DNA of 9,916 nucleotides from an uncultured Anaerococcus sp. (GTDB lineage Bacteria > Bacillota_A > Clostridia > Tissierellales > Peptoniphilaceae): the NCBI GenBank assembly GCA_945916625.1, contig CAMEGY010000021.1:1-9916 (forward strand), in the 5' to 3' direction. Positions 1-8,254 of the stretch are shown here, piece by piece (position 1 is the first letter of the stretch; each line of letters begins with the position of its first letter). The notes beneath the pieces are model-generated. The model was not told where the DNA came from. It searched no databases and saw nothing but the letters and a program-made list of their open reading frames with translations. Both the position numbers and the translations under genes were made by a program.

Positions 1-505
1 TATGGATTTGGTGGTGATCAGTGACAATTATGTCAACTCCTGATTTTCTTAAATTGTCTATTTGATCAAAACCTGTGATTCCATTGTCACAGGTAATAAC
101 TAAGGAGACCTTATCTTCAATAGCCTTATCACTCATTTTAGATGAAATTCCATAACCTTCATCTACTCTATGAGGAATATCATAGGATATATTATCATAA
201 TAAAACAAAAGTCCATCCATAAGAGTCATTACAGATGCTATTCCATCTTGATCATAATCTCCAAAAATCCTGATTTCTCCACCTTTTTTCATTGTCTCTA
301 TTATTAGTTCTACTGCTTTGTCCATATCATTTAACAAAAATGGATCGTGAAGCTTATCAAGGCTTGGATTTAAGTACATATCAATTTTATTTGGATCAAT
401 TATATCTCTGTTTGCTAGGATTAAAGCATCTAATTTAGATATATTTCCAATTTTAAGATTGTTTATATAGTTTTGTTTTTTGTTATAAATAAACCAGTTT
501 GTCAT
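1..505 (-). CDS. recJ: RecJ single-stranded-DNA-specific 5'-3' exonuclease, N-terminal part (runs off window)
   Basis: Only the first 168 residues are inside the window; the rest lies beyond base 1. RecJ degrades single-stranded DNA 5' to 3' in recombinational and mismatch repair, using two metal ions. The fragment carries the DHH-family motifs in order: motif I GDYDQDGIAS at about residues 82-91 (Asp83, Asp85, Asp87), motif II TCDNGI around Asp140, and motif III VTDHH at 161-165. The start ATG is at 505, preceded by AAAGG five bases away, and the N-terminus (MTNWFIYNK) resembles the usual short RecJ lead-in before the DHH domain. It lies downstream of the yajC terminator and probably has its own promoter. 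Motif I has Gln86 where I would expect a small hydrophobic residue such as Val; the metal-binding aspartates are intact. The identification is firm for the DHH/RecJ family; a NrnA-type phosphodiesterase is less likely given the long N-terminal lead-in. Confidence 0.92.
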   Translation of the reverse strand, partial: MTNWFIYNKKQNYINNLKIGNISKLDALILANRDIIDPNKIDMYLNPSLDKLHDPFLLNDMDKAVELIIETMKKGGEIRIFGDYDQDGIASVMTLMDGLLFYYDNISYDIPHRVDEGYGISSKMSDKAIEDKVSLVITCDNGITGFDQIDNLRKSGVDIIVTDHHQIH

Positions 506-522
506 ATATTCCTTTCTTTTAA

Positions 523-550
523 ATTATACTCTTTTATAAATTATTATAAA
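523..550 (-). promoter_or_regulatory. Putative sigmaA-type promoter for recJ
   Basis: On the minus strand a perfect TATAAT (528 to 523) is preceded, after 16 bases, by TTTATA (550 to 545), four of six matches to TTGACA. It lies between the yajC terminator and the recJ start. The predicted start of transcription near 516 would leave a leader of only about 11 bases holding the SD. AT-rich surroundings make chance -10 matches common, so confidence is modest. Confidence 0.4.
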
Positions 551-551
551 G

Positions 552-571
552 AAAAAGAGGCTTACGCCCCT
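552..571 (-). terminator. Intrinsic terminator at the end of the ruvC-yajC operon
   Basis: The minus strand reads AGGGGC, loop GTAA, GCCTCT, then TTTTT. This is a six-pair stem with one G-U pair, closed by C-G over a GNRA-type tetraloop and followed by a T-run. The stem begins with the last two bases of the yajC TAG stop codon. It should end the long ruvC-ruvA-ruvB-queA-tgt-yajC transcript before recJ. Confidence 0.8.
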
Positions 572-829
572 ATTCTAAAATATTATAAATATAAGACTTT
601 TCAATAGTAAGGTATGATAGATTATCACCCTCACCCGTTATAATTATCACTACATTTTTATCTATCTTTTTTACATAGCCAATGATTCCTGACTTTGTTA
701 TTACTTTAGATGCTTCTTTCAAATTCTCATTGATAAAATTTTCTCTGTTTTTATCTTTTCTAAAATCATTTAAATTTATATAGTAAAATCCAACAGCTAG
801 GATTATTAAAATAATATATTCAAGCCTCA

Positions 830-830
<1 letters not shown>
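570..830 (-). CDS. yajC: YajC-like Sec translocase accessory membrane protein
   Basis: This 86-residue protein has one hydrophobic helix at residues 4-19, a charged stretch (residues 22-33), and then a small domain containing KVITKSGIIGYVKKI (43-57). That matches the YajC pattern of a helix followed by a 'GD.V.T.GGI.G.V..I' beta domain. YajC associates with SecDF and the SecYEG channel in the membrane. The copy is somewhat divergent: the usual RPQ-type motif after the helix and the double glycine are not exact (KSG in place of a GG pair). Its position right after tgt is the classical tgt-yajC arrangement and is the main reason for the name. The ATG shares one base with the tgt stop (TAATG) and has no good SD, so translation is probably coupled. 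secD/secF do not follow; recJ does. Confidence 0.78.
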
Positions 831-2979
<2,149 letters not shown>

Positions 2980-3987
2980 CTAATCCTCAAATCTTAATCC
3001 GTAATGTTCATATGCCTTTTTTGTAAGTACCCTTCCTCTTGGAGTTCTTGAGAGAAAGCCTATCTGTAATAAATATGGCTCGTAAACATCTTCTATTGTT
3101 ACATTTTCTATGCCGGTTGATGCTGCAATGGTATCAACCCCTACAGGTCCCCCTGAGAAATTTTCATACATGGTAAGGATAATTTTCCTATCCATATTAT
3201 CAAGACCCATTGGGTCTATCTCAAGCAGCTCTAGACCTTTTTTGCTTGTTTCATAATCGATTTTATCATCAGCTTTAACTATGGCATAATCTCTAACTCT
3301 TTTTAGGAGCCTGTTGGCTATTCTTGGAGTTCCTCTGGATCTTTTAGCAATCTCAACCGCTCCCATATCATCTATTGGAATATTTAAAATATCGGCAGAT
3401 CTCTTAACAATTGTGGTCAAATCATTTTCATTATAAAGATTTAGTGCCAATAAAACTCCAAACCTATCTCTAAGTGGTGCCGAAAGCATTCCTGCCCTAG
3501 TGGTTGCACCTATAAGTGTAAATTTCTCTAGATCAATCCTTATAGATTGTGCATTTGGACCCTTTCCTACAATTATATCAAGTACAAAATCTTCCATAGC
3601 AGAATATAATATTTCTTCAACAGACCTATTTATCCTATGTATTTCATCGATAAATAAAACATCCCCTTCTGCAAGATTTGTAAGAATACTTGCAAGGTCA
3701 GATGGCCTTTCTATAGCAGGGCCACTTGTAACTCTTAGATTAACTCCTAATTCATTAGCAATAATTGTAGATAGGGTAGTCTTCCCAAGACCTGGAGGTC
3801 CTTGAAGCAAAACGTGGTCTAAAGGTTCTTTTCTTGATAATGATGATTTAATAAATATATCGAGTTTTTCTTTAGCCTTATCTTGCCCGATATAATCCTT
3901 AAGCCACCTAGGCCTGATTGTGTTCTCTTGTTTTAAATCTTCAATTTGTTCGTTAGATCCTACTATTCTTTGGTTTTCATCAAACAT
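2980..3987 (-). CDS. ruvB: Holliday junction branch-migration ATPase RuvB
   Basis: RuvB is the hexameric AAA+ motor that, guided by RuvA, drives branch migration of Holliday junctions. The protein is 335 residues, normal for the family. In order it shows the N-terminal [11 protein letters not shown] (26-35), Walker [10 protein letters not shown] (63-71), Walker B LFIDEI (111-116), sensor 1 IGATTRAG (159-166), the arginine-finger segment APLRDRFG (170-177, Arg173), sensor 2 [16 protein letters not shown] (218-233), and a C-terminal winged-helix domain with [10 protein letters not shown] (279-288) and RTPRGRVLT (314-322). It starts eight bases after ruvA with an AGGTGG ribosome site and abuts queA. 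Nothing is missing. Confidence 0.98.
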   Translation of the reverse strand: MFDENQRIVGSNEQIEDLKQENTIRPRWLKDYIGQDKAKEKLDIFIKSSLSRKEPLDHVLLQGPPGLGKTTLSTIIANELGVNLRVTSGPAIERPSDLASILTNLAEGDVLFIDEIHRINRSVEEILYSAMEDFVLDIIVGKGPNAQSIRIDLEKFTLIGATTRAGMLSAPLRDRFGVLLALNLYNENDLTTIVKRSADILNIPIDDMGAVEIAKRSRGTPRIANRLLKRVRDYAIVKADDKIDYETSKKGLELLEIDPMGLDNMDRKIILTMYENFSGGPVGVDTIAASTGIENVTIEDVYEPYLLQIGFLSRTPRGRVLTKKAYEHYGLRFED

Positions 3988-3995
3988 TTATCCAC

Positions 3996-4586
3996 CTAAA
4001 TAAGTCTTTTCAAACTTTCTTTAATTAGCTCTTCTAATCCTAGGTCTAATCCCTTAAGCTCATTTAAGACACTTGAAATATCATTTTCTACATAACCTAG
4101 GTTTTTTAAAGCCTCTCTTGCTACACCGAAATTATCATTATCTATAGCTATGCTTTCTTCTGACTTGAGCTTTTGTGGCATAGCCATTTTCTTAACCTTA
4201 TCTACAAGCTCCAAGATGATTCTTGAAGCAGTTTTCTTACCAATACCTTTGGCTTGAGTTAGTGAATCTATATCATTGTTAACTATGGCGATTTTTATGT
4301 CATCCGCATCTATAGATGATAGCATGCCTAAGGCAATCTTTGGTCCAACACTTGATACCGATATTAATAATAAAAACATCTCTAGTTCTTCTTTAGAAAC
4401 AAAACCATATATAGATATATCATCTTCTCTCACTTGCATAGATGTATAAATTTTATATTCGTTATTTATTTGTATATTGGCAAGGCTTGTCAAGGTAGAA
4501 TTTATAAAATAACCTATATTGTTATTTTCAATTACAAATCCATCTTCACTTATAACCTTGATATCTCCTATTATATATGAAATCAT
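3996..4586 (-). CDS. ruvA: Holliday junction DNA-binding protein RuvA
   Basis: RuvA binds four-way junctions as a tetramer and loads RuvB rings. The 196-residue protein has the expected three parts: an N-terminal OB-fold domain (MISYIIGDIK onward, to about residue 63), a central domain with two helix-hairpin-helix motifs (SVGPKIALGML about 79-89 and AKGIGKKTASRIILEL about 112-127), an acidic flexible linker, and a C-terminal RuvB-contacting domain (FGVAREALKNLGY onward). Its ATG shares one base with the ruvC stop (TAATG), with AGGA seven bases upstream inside ruvC. Gene order ruvC-ruvA-ruvB is the common Firmicute order. Confidence 0.97.
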   Translation of the reverse strand: MISYIIGDIKVISEDGFVIENNNIGYFINSTLTSLANIQINNEYKIYTSMQVREDDISIYGFVSKEELEMFLLLISVSSVGPKIALGMLSSIDADDIKIAIVNNDIDSLTQAKGIGKKTASRIILELVDKVKKMAMPQKLKSEESIAIDNDNFGVAREALKNLGYVENDISSVLNELKGLDLGLEELIKESLKRLI

Positions 4587-5080
4587 TAATTCATCCTATA
4601 TTGTTCTTTAAATCTCTGGCTTAGTACGTGACAAAGGGCAACTGAAAGCGCATCTGCAGCGTCGTCCGGTTTAGGAATTTGCTTTAGATTTAAAAGTGTT
4701 GTAATTGTAAGCTGCATCTGCTGTTTACTAGCCCTACCGTATCCTGTTATAGCTTGCTTTATTTGTAAGGGTGTGTACTCATAAATATCTAGCCCATTAT
4801 TTTGGGCGCACAGAACTTGAACACCTCTAGCGTGTCCAACTGTAATTGCAGTTTTAACATTTTGGTTGAAAAATAATTCTTCAATCGCAAATTCATCTGG
4901 CTTATATTCTTTTATAATCTTATCAAGATTATCATATAAAATCTTAAGTCTCTCTGGAGTTCTAGTTTTAGATGATGTTGTAACTACACCGTTTTCTAAT
5001 ACTTTAACCTTGTTTGATTTAAATTCAACCACGCCGTAGCCCATTATAGCTATGCCTGGATCTATTCCTAATACTATCAT
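4586..5080 (-). CDS. ruvC: Holliday junction resolvase RuvC
   Basis: RuvC is the dimeric, metal-dependent endonuclease that cuts Holliday junctions symmetrically, working with RuvAB. The 164-residue protein has an RNase H-like fold with the four catalytic acids in place: Asp7 in GIDPG, Glu67 in AIEELFF, and Asp140 and Asp143 in PDDAADALSVALCH. Family motifs GHARGV (82-87) and ITGYGRASKQQ (111-121) are also present. The start at 5080 is fixed by the conserved MIVLGIDPG N-terminus. What is odd is the start region: there is no purine-rich SD. The ATG is preceded by TTTTTATTTTGTT, the tail of a terminator hairpin. It is the first gene of the six-gene run down to yajC. Confidence 0.97.
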   Translation of the reverse strand: MIVLGIDPGIAIMGYGVVEFKSNKVKVLENGVVTTSSKTRTPERLKILYDNLDKIIKEYKPDEFAIEELFFNQNVKTAITVGHARGVQVLCAQNNGLDIYEYTPLQIKQAITGYGRASKQQMQLTITTLLNLKQIPKPDDAADALSVALCHVLSQRFKEQYRMN

Positions 5081-5083
5081 AAC

Positions 5084-5108
5084 AAAATAAAAAGGGCTTT
5101 TTAGCCCT
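5084..5108 (-). terminator. Terminator hairpin between the 237-residue gene and ruvC
   Basis: On the minus strand AGGGCT, loop AAAA, AGCCCT gives a perfect six-pair stem followed by TTTTTATTTT. The stem starts with the AG of the upstream TAG stop codon, and the T-tract ends three bases before the ruvC ATG. It looks like a normal intrinsic terminator for the upstream gene. Because it also lies in any ruvC leader that starts upstream, it could act as an attenuator for ruvCAB. Confidence 0.78.
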
Positions 5109-5820
5109 ATTGATACCTTTCAAATACTTCTCTTATCAAACCTCTATAGTAATACTCTGCATAAGTGTCAATTATAGACCTAGAAAGGTAATTGACAGTT
5201 TTTTCATATATCTTTTGGGTTTGTTTCGTTGTTATATCTTCTGTAAAAATGCTTTCTTTATTAAATGTAAGCTGTTTATGGGTTAGCAAATCTATAGCAT
5301 AAATTTTGTTTTTTAAACAAATATCTGCGAAATTGTATAGGTCTCTTCTCAAATGAGCAACCAAATCCCTATCTGAAAATATTGCGTCTTTCATATGATT
5401 CCCTATTTTAATCAGTTTCTTGTCATCGGCATTGTAGTAGAAATTAGCTCCATCAAGGAGATAATCGACGCCAAAAGTCTCAATCATCAAAAATTCTAGC
5501 TTGTCTACCGCCTTTTTTGATCTAAATGCCCTAAACTGTGCCTTGACCGATATGAGATATTCATACCTATCAATATCTGAACCAATATTTCTGCTTAAAG
5601 AATTGATTATTTCATCAATATCTACAAGATTCCAGAAATACTTCTTAAGATTCTTAAAGCAGTAATCCTTTGAATAATAGGAATGCTTAGAGAAATTGAT
5701 AAAATTTCTGTCGTATAACAAAGACATAAGGGTGTTTAGAGAGTATATATCTTCATCTACTAAATAATTATATTCAAGTTTTTCAATTACTGGAATATGC
5801 TTCCTTATTTCTGCCTTCAT
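5107..5820 (-). CDS. Hypothetical protein of 237 residues, unrecognised
   Basis: I do not recognise a family. The protein is soluble-looking: there is no signal peptide, no hydrophobic segment long enough for a membrane helix, no cysteine cluster and no nucleotide-binding motif. It is rich in Tyr, Phe, Lys and Asp, and the alternation of charged and hydrophobic residues suggests a mostly helical protein. A basic patch RAFRSKKAVDK lies at about residues 97-107, and the C-terminus is rich in tyrosine (TYAEYYYRG near 219-227). The ATG at 5820 has a good site (GAGG seven bases upstream), and an extended -10 promoter lies just before it. It appears to be a one-gene transcript ending in the hairpin before ruvC. 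Being next to ruvC does not by itself show a role in recombination. Confidence 0.75.
   Translation of the reverse strand: MKAEIRKHIPVIEKLEYNYLVDEDIYSLNTLMSLLYDRNFINFSKHSYYSKDYCFKNLKKYFWNLVDIDEIINSLSRNIGSDIDRYEYLISVKAQFRAFRSKKAVDKLEFLMIETFGVDYLLDGANFYYNADDKKLIKIGNHMKDAIFSDRDLVAHLRRDLYNFADICLKNKIYAIDLLTHKQLTFNKESIFTEDITTKQTQKIYEKTVNYLSRSIIDTYAEYYYRGLIREVFERYQ
5143..5171 (-). promoter_or_regulatory. Putative promoter for the ruvC-ruvA-ruvB-queA-tgt-yajC operon
   Basis: Inside the last part of the upstream gene the minus strand has a perfect TTGACA (5171 to 5166), a 17-base spacer and TATAGA (5148 to 5143, four of six). Transcription would start near 5136, giving a leader of about 55 bases that contains the hairpin at 5108-5084. 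The match lies in coding sequence and could be chance, but no better promoter is seen between the terminator and ruvC. Confidence 0.45.
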
Positions 5821-5838
5821 TATTCTACCTCGACTACT

Positions 5839-5847
5839 ATTTTAACA
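5839..5847 (-). promoter_or_regulatory. Extended -10 promoter element for the 237-residue gene
   Basis: The minus strand reads TGT then TAAAAT, an extended -10 element. No convincing -35 is seen at 16-18 bases. Predicted initiation near 5832 leaves a leader of about 12 bases, beginning right at the GAGG ribosome site of the gene starting at 5820. Confidence 0.4.
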
Positions 5848-5885
5848 TAAAAACAAAGCCATTTATTTATATTTATTTGCCGACC

Positions 5886-5965
5886 AAATAAAAAAAGCTA
5901 AATTAATGGTAAAAATATCCATTAAAATTTAATTAATGAATATCTTTCTAGTTGTTTTAGCTTTT
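5886..5965 (-). terminator. Structured 3' region and probable long-loop terminator of the rdgB-HAD operon
   Basis: On the minus strand AAAAGCTAAA (5965-5956) pairs perfectly with TTTAGCTTTT (5902-5893), enclosing 53 bases and followed by further Ts and TTTATTT. Inside, TTAATGG (5925-5919) pairs with CCATTAA (5909-5903), directly next to the outer stem. The same central segment can instead pair with CATTAA at 5938-5933, a mutually exclusive fold. The element begins 40 bases after the HAD gene stop. It is the only terminator-like structure in the 184-base gap 5821-6004. Stems are AT-rich, so strength is uncertain. Confidence 0.5.
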
Positions 5966-6004
5966 ATCTAAGATTAATATTTAAAAAAATTCATTCAAAT
6001 TATT

Positions 6005-6742
6005 TTAAAATTTTATAAAATCTACCCTTAAGTCAGCAAGAGAAAATTTATAATTTACATCTTTTCTTTCAACATTAATAACAGCTTTTTTTCTTAGCTC
6101 CTCATCCTTATAAAGTTTATCAATCAATTCAAAAGATGGGTTTATCGCATGTGGATTGCCTACTAATTGAAACATGGTTATATCTCCATTTGTATCCCCA
6201 TAAGCATAAGATTGTTCAAGATTTATGTCATATTTATTCTTTAATTTCTCAACAGCGGTAAGTTTACTTTCGCCATCCCACATAGGTAATACTTTACCAG
6301 TAAATTTATTATTTTCATCAAAAATATACTCAGTTGATATAGAATCTGTAGCGTCATATAACTTAGAAAAACCATCAACAAGAAAATCTGGGGAACCAGA
6401 AATGAAAAATATTAAATAACCTTCTTTAATATGTTTTTTTACTGCATTTCTTGTAATATTATAAACCTTATTTCTATTTTCATTTAAAACAATTTCAGCA
6501 TATTTATCTACTATTTCCTTATTTAGGCCAACCATAGCACGTTGGTATGCAAGTGCAGATTTTTCAAGATAATCTTCATATGCTCCCTGTCTATTTTCAT
6601 ATTTGCTATACAAAGGTCCTATTTCGTCAGTCCATATTTTTTTATCTAGTATTCCATCATCAACAAGTTTTAGAAAATGCTCAATTAGCAAAGAATTTCT
6701 AAAAAGTGTCCCATCAATATCAAAAAACGCTGCCTTACTCAT
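6005..6742 (-). CDS. HAD-IB family phosphatase (SerB-like)
   Basis: This is a haloacid-dehalogenase hydrolase of the IB subgroup, which also contains phosphoserine phosphatases. Counting from the ATG at 6742 (245 residues) the motifs are: DIDGTL with the nucleophile Asp8 and acid-base Asp10, a helical cap (about 16-95), motif II SGSP at 115-118, motif III Lys160 in GESKLTAV, and motif IV YGDTNGDITMF with Asp183 and Asp187. The substrate cannot be named; members act on small phosphoesters and some on lipid phosphates. A GTG one codon upstream (6745) could also start translation, but the ATG is better spaced from AAAGG. The gene overlaps the preceding membrane-protein gene by eight bases. It is last in the rdgB operon. 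Confidence 0.88.
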   Translation of the reverse strand: MSKAAFFDIDGTLFRNSLLIEHFLKLVDDGILDKKIWTDEIGPLYSKYENRQGAYEDYLEKSALAYQRAMVGLNKEIVDKYAEIVLNENRNKVYNITRNAVKKHIKEGYLIFFISGSPDFLVDGFSKLYDATDSISTEYIFDENNKFTGKVLPMWDGESKLTAVEKLKNKYDINLEQSYAYGDTNGDITMFQLVGNPHAINPSFELIDKLYKDEELRKKAVINVERKDVNYKFSLADLRVDFIKF

Positions 6743-7148
6743 CACTTTTACCTTTTTTTCTTTTTCTTTTTGCTTTAAATGTTTTTTCTGAATTTAATTT
6801 ATTAGCAAATTTAAATTCTTTTTGGCTAACTTCTATGCCCATATTTTTCTTAATAGAGTATATTAAGTCGATAATAAAGCAAACACAAATTCCTACCAAA
6901 GCGGTAGCACCTAAAAATAGTGCAATCCAGGCTGTATTAAGACCCATTGGGGTATGAAATATTGTGATTGAGTATATTCCAATGAGGACTGCTACAATCC
7001 CAATAATAAATGAAGGTATGAATTTTATAATTTTTCTATTGTTAATAAAATGTACTATTACTGTTATAACGACATTCATAAAAGCAAGAATAGGAAGTAT
7101 CGCAAGTCTTGATGAATATTCACTTATTAAATTAATTAAACCCGACAT
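6735..7148 (-). CDS. Small membrane protein with three predicted helices and a lysine-rich tail
   Basis: I do not recognise a family. The 137 residues contain three hydrophobic segments, at about 15-36, 43-64 and 72-98, followed by a hydrophilic tail of some 40 residues ending in a strongly basic run (KAKRKRKKGK, about 125-134). By the positive-inside rule the tail is probably cytoplasmic. The start at 7148 is set by AAGGAG, which overlaps the stop codon of the preceding phosphoesterase gene nine bases away. The 3' end overlaps the HAD gene, so the two are probably made together. The basic tail is encoded by an A-rich stretch including seven consecutive As. No catalytic motif is visible; an anchor or accessory for the HAD phosphatase is possible but only inferred from position. 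Confidence 0.72.
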   Translation of the reverse strand: MSGLINLISEYSSRLAILPILAFMNVVITVIVHFINNRKIIKFIPSFIIGIVAVLIGIYSITIFHTPMGLNTAWIALFLGATALVGICVCFIIDLIYSIKKNMGIEVSQKEFKFANKLNSEKTFKAKRKRKKGKSDE

Positions 7149-7157
7149 CTTTTCTCC

Positions 7158-7628
7158 TTAGTTAAATAAAACTTTCTCTATTTCTATTTTATCATCAAGT
7201 GACATGATAATTGCAGATGGAGTACCATCTCTTGGTAATGAAGGTGAACCAGGATTTAAGATCAAAATTCCAGCTCTATTAAGCTCAACATACCTATGAA
7301 TATGACCAAAAATAGCAATATCACACGAATTATCTTTTGCTTTTTCTATTAAGTTTGACAAAGTATAATCAATTCCTTCTTTGTGACCATGTGTAAGTAA
7401 TATTCTATATCCTTCTAATTCTACAACTTTATAATAAGGTTCATTAGTAAAAAAGTCATTATTTCCCTTTACTACATGATAATCAATTCCAGTTTCATAA
7501 TGGATATTTTCACAGTCATCAACACCATCACCAGCATGGAGCATAAGATCAAGATCTCCCCTATTTAAAATCAAGTCGGTGATCCTATCATGATAACCGT
7601 GGGTATCGCTAGTTACTAAAATCTTCAT
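7158..7628 (-). CDS. YfcE/MJ0936-type metallophosphoesterase
   Basis: The 156-residue protein is a single calcineurin-like phosphoesterase domain of the YfcE/YsnB type, acting on phosphodiesters with two metal ions. The metal and catalytic residues are all visible: Asp8 and His10 in TSDTHG, Asp34 in HAGD, Asn56 in KGNND, His80 in LTHGH, and His109 and His111 in FGHIH. NPGSPSLPR (125-133) is also typical. The physiological substrate of this family is generally not settled. It overlaps the end of rdgB by 20 bases and has only a distant GGA before its ATG, so it is probably translated by coupling to rdgB. The rdgB-phosphoesterase pairing is common in Firmicutes (compare ysnA-ysnB in Bacillus subtilis). 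Confidence 0.93.
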   Translation of the reverse strand: MKILVTSDTHGYHDRITDLILNRGDLDLMLHAGDGVDDCENIHYETGIDYHVVKGNNDFFTNEPYYKVVELEGYRILLTHGHKEGIDYTLSNLIEKAKDNSCDIAIFGHIHRYVELNRAGILILNPGSPSLPRDGTPSAIIMSLDDKIEIEKVLFN

Positions 7629-8205
7629 ATTTTTTGTCCAAGAATTTTTTAAATTCTTTCATAGCAAGGCCTCTGTGACTAATTTCATTTTTAAAATCAA
7701 TATCCATCTGCCCTAGGCTTTTACCATATTTTTCGATATAGAAAATCTTATCGTAACCAAAACCTCCATTACCAAGCTCTTTGGTAGATATTTCTCCATT
7801 GAGTATTCCTTCAAAATAATAATCATTCCCATAATCATCTATAAAACAGATAACAGTTTTGAAATAGGCTTTTCTATTGTGAGAATCTCTTAATTCTTCG
7901 AGCATTTTATTCCTATTATCTTTATCAGTAGCATCTTCGCCTGCATATCTGTGAGCATATATGCCCGGTCTACCATCAAGAGCTTCAACAAATAATCCTG
8001 TATCATCAGAAAAGACTTTTCTCTTAGTTAATTTATATAGCTCGTGTGCTTTTTTATAGGCATTCTCCTCTAAAGTAATGCCATCTTCTATCACATCAAA
8101 ATCATCAATTCCGATATCTTTTGGCATAAGAACCTCATCGTTATCTAAAAGCAACTTTACTTGTTCTAGTTTATTAATATTATTACTTGCAAAAACTAAC
8201 TGCAT
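7609..8205 (-). CDS. rdgB: RdgB/HAM1 dITP/XTP pyrophosphatase
   Basis: RdgB hydrolyses non-canonical purine nucleotides (dITP, ITP, XTP) to monophosphate and pyrophosphate, keeping deaminated bases out of DNA and RNA. The 198-residue protein is full length. Signatures are FASNNINK (5-12), FSDDTGLFV (65-73, with the conserved Asp67/Asp68), RPGIYAHRYAG (79-89), NGGFGYDKIF (146-155) and KNEISHRGLA (172-181). Small departures from consensus are Lys153 where Pro is usual in FGYDPIF, and SLGQM where a T-x-AEL segment is usual. The ATG at 8205 has AGGAG five bases upstream. A good promoter directly precedes it, and it leads the operon with the phosphoesterase, membrane protein and HAD genes. Confidence 0.95.
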   Translation of the reverse strand: MQLVFASNNINKLEQVKLLLDNDEVLMPKDIGIDDFDVIEDGITLEENAYKKAHELYKLTKRKVFSDDTGLFVEALDGRPGIYAHRYAGEDATDKDNRNKMLEELRDSHNRKAYFKTVICFIDDYGNDYYFEGILNGEISTKELGNGGFGYDKIFYIEKYGKSLGQMDIDFKNEISHRGLAMKEFKKFLDKKYEDFSN

Positions 8206-8221
8206 GTTAACTCCTATTAAA

Positions 8222-8251
8222 ATAATATCAGATATTTACACCTGAAGTCAA
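8222..8251 (-). promoter_or_regulatory. SigmaA-type promoter of the rdgB operon
   Basis: The minus strand has TTGACT (8251-8246), an 18-base spacer ending in TGA, and TATTAT (8227-8222): five of six matches in each hexamer plus an extended -10 TG. Initiation near 8215 would place the AGGAG ribosome site (8215-8211) at the very 5' end of the mRNA, a leader of about 10-12 bases. This is the best promoter in the window. Confidence 0.7.
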
Positions 8252-8254
8252 AAT

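Noticed and set aside
2980..3100. Search for a preQ1 riboswitch ahead of queA/tgt
   Set aside because: queA starts directly after the ruvB stop with no leader, and nothing resembling a preQ1 aptamer is seen there or before ruvC.
6753..6759. Programmed -1 frameshift at the A7 heptamer
   Set aside because: The phase allows a -1 slip, but the shifted frame meets a stop after one codon, so no meaningful product results; only a one-base loss in the mRNA or a +1 shift reaches the HAD frame.
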